Source: Megachile rotundata (Eukaryota > Arthropoda > Insecta > Hymenoptera > Megachilidae). Taken from it: DNA of 64,000 nucleotides. Numbering within the stretch: position 1 is the first letter of the stretch; each line of letters opens with the position of its first letter. The notes under the pieces were generated by a model. That model ran no database searches, was not told the DNA's origin, and saw only the letters and a list, made by a program, of their open reading frames with translations. The stretch lies in contig NW_027473830.1 in the NCBI RefSeq assembly GCF_050947335.1, positions 62,001 to 126,000 on the forward strand, in the 5' to 3' direction. The position numbers and the translations under genes were made by a program. Of this stretch, positions 61,849 through 64,000 are shown in pieces.

Positions 61849-64000
61849 GCTTATATGATCGATAGAACGACAATTACTACACTTATTACACTCACTGTTA
61901 TCAATCTAACTCGTATTATTGGCCATATTATGGTTATATGACCGATAGAACGACAATTACTATACTTATTACTCTTATTATTATCAATCTAACTCATATT
62001 ATTAGCCATATTATGCTTATATGATCGATAGGACGACAATTACTATACTCATTACTCTTATTATTATCAATCTAACTCATATTATTAGCCATATTATGCT
62101 TATATGATCGATAGGACGACAATTACTATACTCATTACTCTTATTATTATCAATCTCACTCATATTATTAGCCATATTATGCTTATATGATCGATAGAAC
62201 GACAATTACTATACTTATTACTCTTATTATTATCAATCTAACTCATATTCTTATCCATATTATGCTTATATGATCGATAGTACGACAATTACTATACTCA
62301 TTACTCTTATTATTATCATTCTAACTCATATTAATAGACATATTATGCTTATATGATCGACAGTATGACAATTACTATACTCATTACTCTTACTATTATC
62401 AATCTAACTCATATTATTAGCCATATTCTGTTTATATGATCGATAGAACGACAAGTACTATACTTACCACTTTTATTATTATCAATCTAACTCATATTAT
62501 TAGCCATATTGTGGTTATATGACCGATAGAACGACAATTACTATATTTATTACTCTTATTATTATCAATCTAACTCATATTATTAGCCATATTATGCTCA
62601 TATGATCGATAGTTCGACAATTACTATACTAATTACTCTTATTATTACCAATCTAACTCATATTATTAACCATATTATGAAGATATGATCGATAGAACGA
62701 CAATTACTATACTTATTACTCTTATTATTATCAATCTAACTCATATTGTTAGCCATATTATGCTTATATGATCGGTATAACGACAAATAATATACTTATT
62801 ACTCTTATTATTATCAACCTAACTCATATTATTAGCCATATTATGCTTATATGATCGATGGAACGACAATTACTACACTTATTACACTCACTGTTATCAA
62901 TCTAACTCGTATTATTAGCCATATTATGGTTATATGACCGATAGAACGACAATTACTATACTTATTACTCTTATTATTATCAATCTAACTCATATTATTA
63001 GCCATATTGTGGTTATATGACCGATAGAACGACAATTACTATATTTATTACTCTTATTATTATCAATCTAACTCATATTATTAGCCATATTATGCTTATA
63101 TGAGCGATAGAACGACAATTACTATCCTTATTACACTCACTTTAATCAATCTAACTCATATTATTAACCATATTATGAAGATATGATCGATAGAACGACA
63201 ATTGCTATACTTATTACACTGACTTTAATCAATCTAACTCATATTATTAACCATATTATGAAGATATGATCGATAGAACGACAATTACTATACTTATTAC
63301 TCTTATTATTATCAATCTAACTCATATTATTAGCCATATTACGCTTATATGATCGATAGGACGACAATTACTATACTTATTACACTTATTCTTATCAATC
63401 TAACTCATATTATTAGCCATATTATGCTTATATGATCGATAGAACGACAATTACTACACTTATTACACTCACTATTATCAATCTAATTCATGTTATTAAC
63501 CATATTATGCAGATATGATCGATAGAACGACAAATACTATACTGATTACTCTTATTATTATTAATCTAACTCATATTATTAGCCATATTACGCTTATATG
63601 ATCGATAGAACGACAATTACTACACTTATTACACTCACTGTTATCAATCTAACTCGTATTATTAGCCATATTATGGTTATATGACCGATAGAACGTCAAT
63701 TACTATACTTATTACTCTTATTGTTATCAATCTAACTCATATTATTAGCCATATTATGCTTATATGATCGATAGGACGACAATTACTATACTCATTACTC
63801 TTATTATTATCAATCTTACTCATATTATTAGCCATATTATCCTCATATGATCGATAGTACGACAATTACTATACCCATTACTCTTATTATTATCAACCTA
63901 ACTCATATTATTAGCCATATTATGCTCATATGATCGATAGAACGACAATTACTACACTTATTACACTCACTATTATCAATCTAGTTCATGTTATTAATCA
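61849..64000 (+). repeat. 32-monomer-spaced duplication, right copy, running off the window
   Basis: It continues past the 1,528-bp match through TTACACTTATTC (63,387) and AACGTCAATTAC (about 63,692). It then rejoins the left copy at ATCCTCATATG (63,842, 37 monomers after 60,771). The last monomer start is 63,987 and is cut by the window end, so the array continues beyond 64,000. Confidence 0.8.

Larger units (their letters stand above)
1379..64000 (+). repeat. Main 83-bp satellite array, about 755 monomers
   Basis: The whole stretch consists of head-to-tail copies of an 83-bp, roughly 24% G+C monomer. Start-to-start distance is 83 bp almost everywhere. The last monomer start I can place is 63,987, and 63,987 - 1,379 equals 755 x 83 minus five 12-bp deletions plus one 3-bp insertion. 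All copies have the same orientation and nothing is inserted between them. Internally the monomer holds a direct repeat of CATATTAT at positions 1-8 and 13-20, a TTATTATTAT tract at 64-73, and an ATCGAT palindrome at 30-35 overlapping GATC at 29-32. Known satellites of this kind form centromeric or pericentromeric heterochromatin; that role here is inference. No gene, RNA gene or mobile element is visible. Confidence 0.97.

Noticed and set aside
1..64000. CRISPR array
   Set aside because: Units are directly adjacent 83-bp repeats with no unique spacers, all positions belong to the repeat, and no cas-like coding sequence is present.
1..64000. Telomeric or simple-sequence repeat
   Set aside because: The TTATTATTAT tract is a short part of an 83-bp monomer. 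No 5-8 bp telomere-type motif is tandemly repeated.
1..64000. CENP-B box
   Set aside because: No sequence resembling the TTCG...CGGG core of the mammalian CENP-B box was seen in any subtype. A centromeric role cannot be argued from a known motif.
1..64000. Promoters or TATA boxes in the many TATA-like strings
   Set aside because: TATAT and TATTAT strings occur in every monomer because of the 76% A+T content, and there is no downstream gene.

Overview
The window is, as far as I can read it, one uninterrupted tandem satellite array with no recognisable gene. The unit is 83 bp and AT-rich: about 76% A+T, counted on a consensus I derived by eye. All monomers lie head to tail in one orientation. 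No transposon, rRNA, tRNA, CRISPR array or unique sequence interrupts it. This points to eukaryotic heterochromatin (centromeric, pericentromeric or another satellite block) in a long-read assembly. I cannot name the species. A prokaryotic origin is very unlikely.

Monomer numbering used below: position 1 is the C of CATATTATTA, followed by GCCATATTAT (11-20), GCTTATATGA (21-30), TCGATAGAAC (31-40), GACAATTACT (41-50), ATACTTATTA (51-60), CTCTTATTAT (61-70), TATCAATCTA (71-80) and ACT (81-83). Monomers fall into linked subtypes that differ mainly at 21-24 (GCTT, GCTC, GGTT, GCAG, GAAG, CCTT, GTTT), 31, 38-40, 46, 52, 55-56 and 61-66. I use the order of these subtypes as a barcode.

Layout: (a) 1-1278, 15 full monomers plus 33 bp with a weak 4-monomer periodicity. 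(b) 1279-1378, exactly 100 N, an assembly gap across which the repeat phase changes. (c) 1379-25,470, built from two blocks: X (26 monomers, 2,158 bp, three consecutive copies at about 4,410-10,914) and Y (about 18 monomers, 1,454 bp, five full copies, each opening with a 71-bp deletion monomer). (d) 25,471-29,419, a mosaic. (e) 29,420-39,793, two copies of a unit of about 62 monomers. (f) 36,425-44,558, a nearly identical tandem duplication of 49 monomers (4,067 bp) that overlaps the second of those copies. (g) 44,559-49,040, a tandem duplication of 27 monomers (2,241 bp). (h) 49,041-64,000, mosaic sequence with 15-, 21-, 32-, 35-, 37-, 38- and 84-monomer spacings.

Nearly every spacing I measured between matching landmarks is an exact multiple of 83 bp. 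The exceptions are explained by five copies of one 12-bp deletion and one 3-bp insertion. From 1379 to 63,986 the sequence is 755 x 83 - 60 + 3 bp. The main story is therefore nested higher-order amplification by in-register unequal exchange, with very strict control of monomer length. No coding function is supported. The longest open frames are three identical 62-codon minus-strand frames, which are copies of one chance open stretch inside duplicated repeats.
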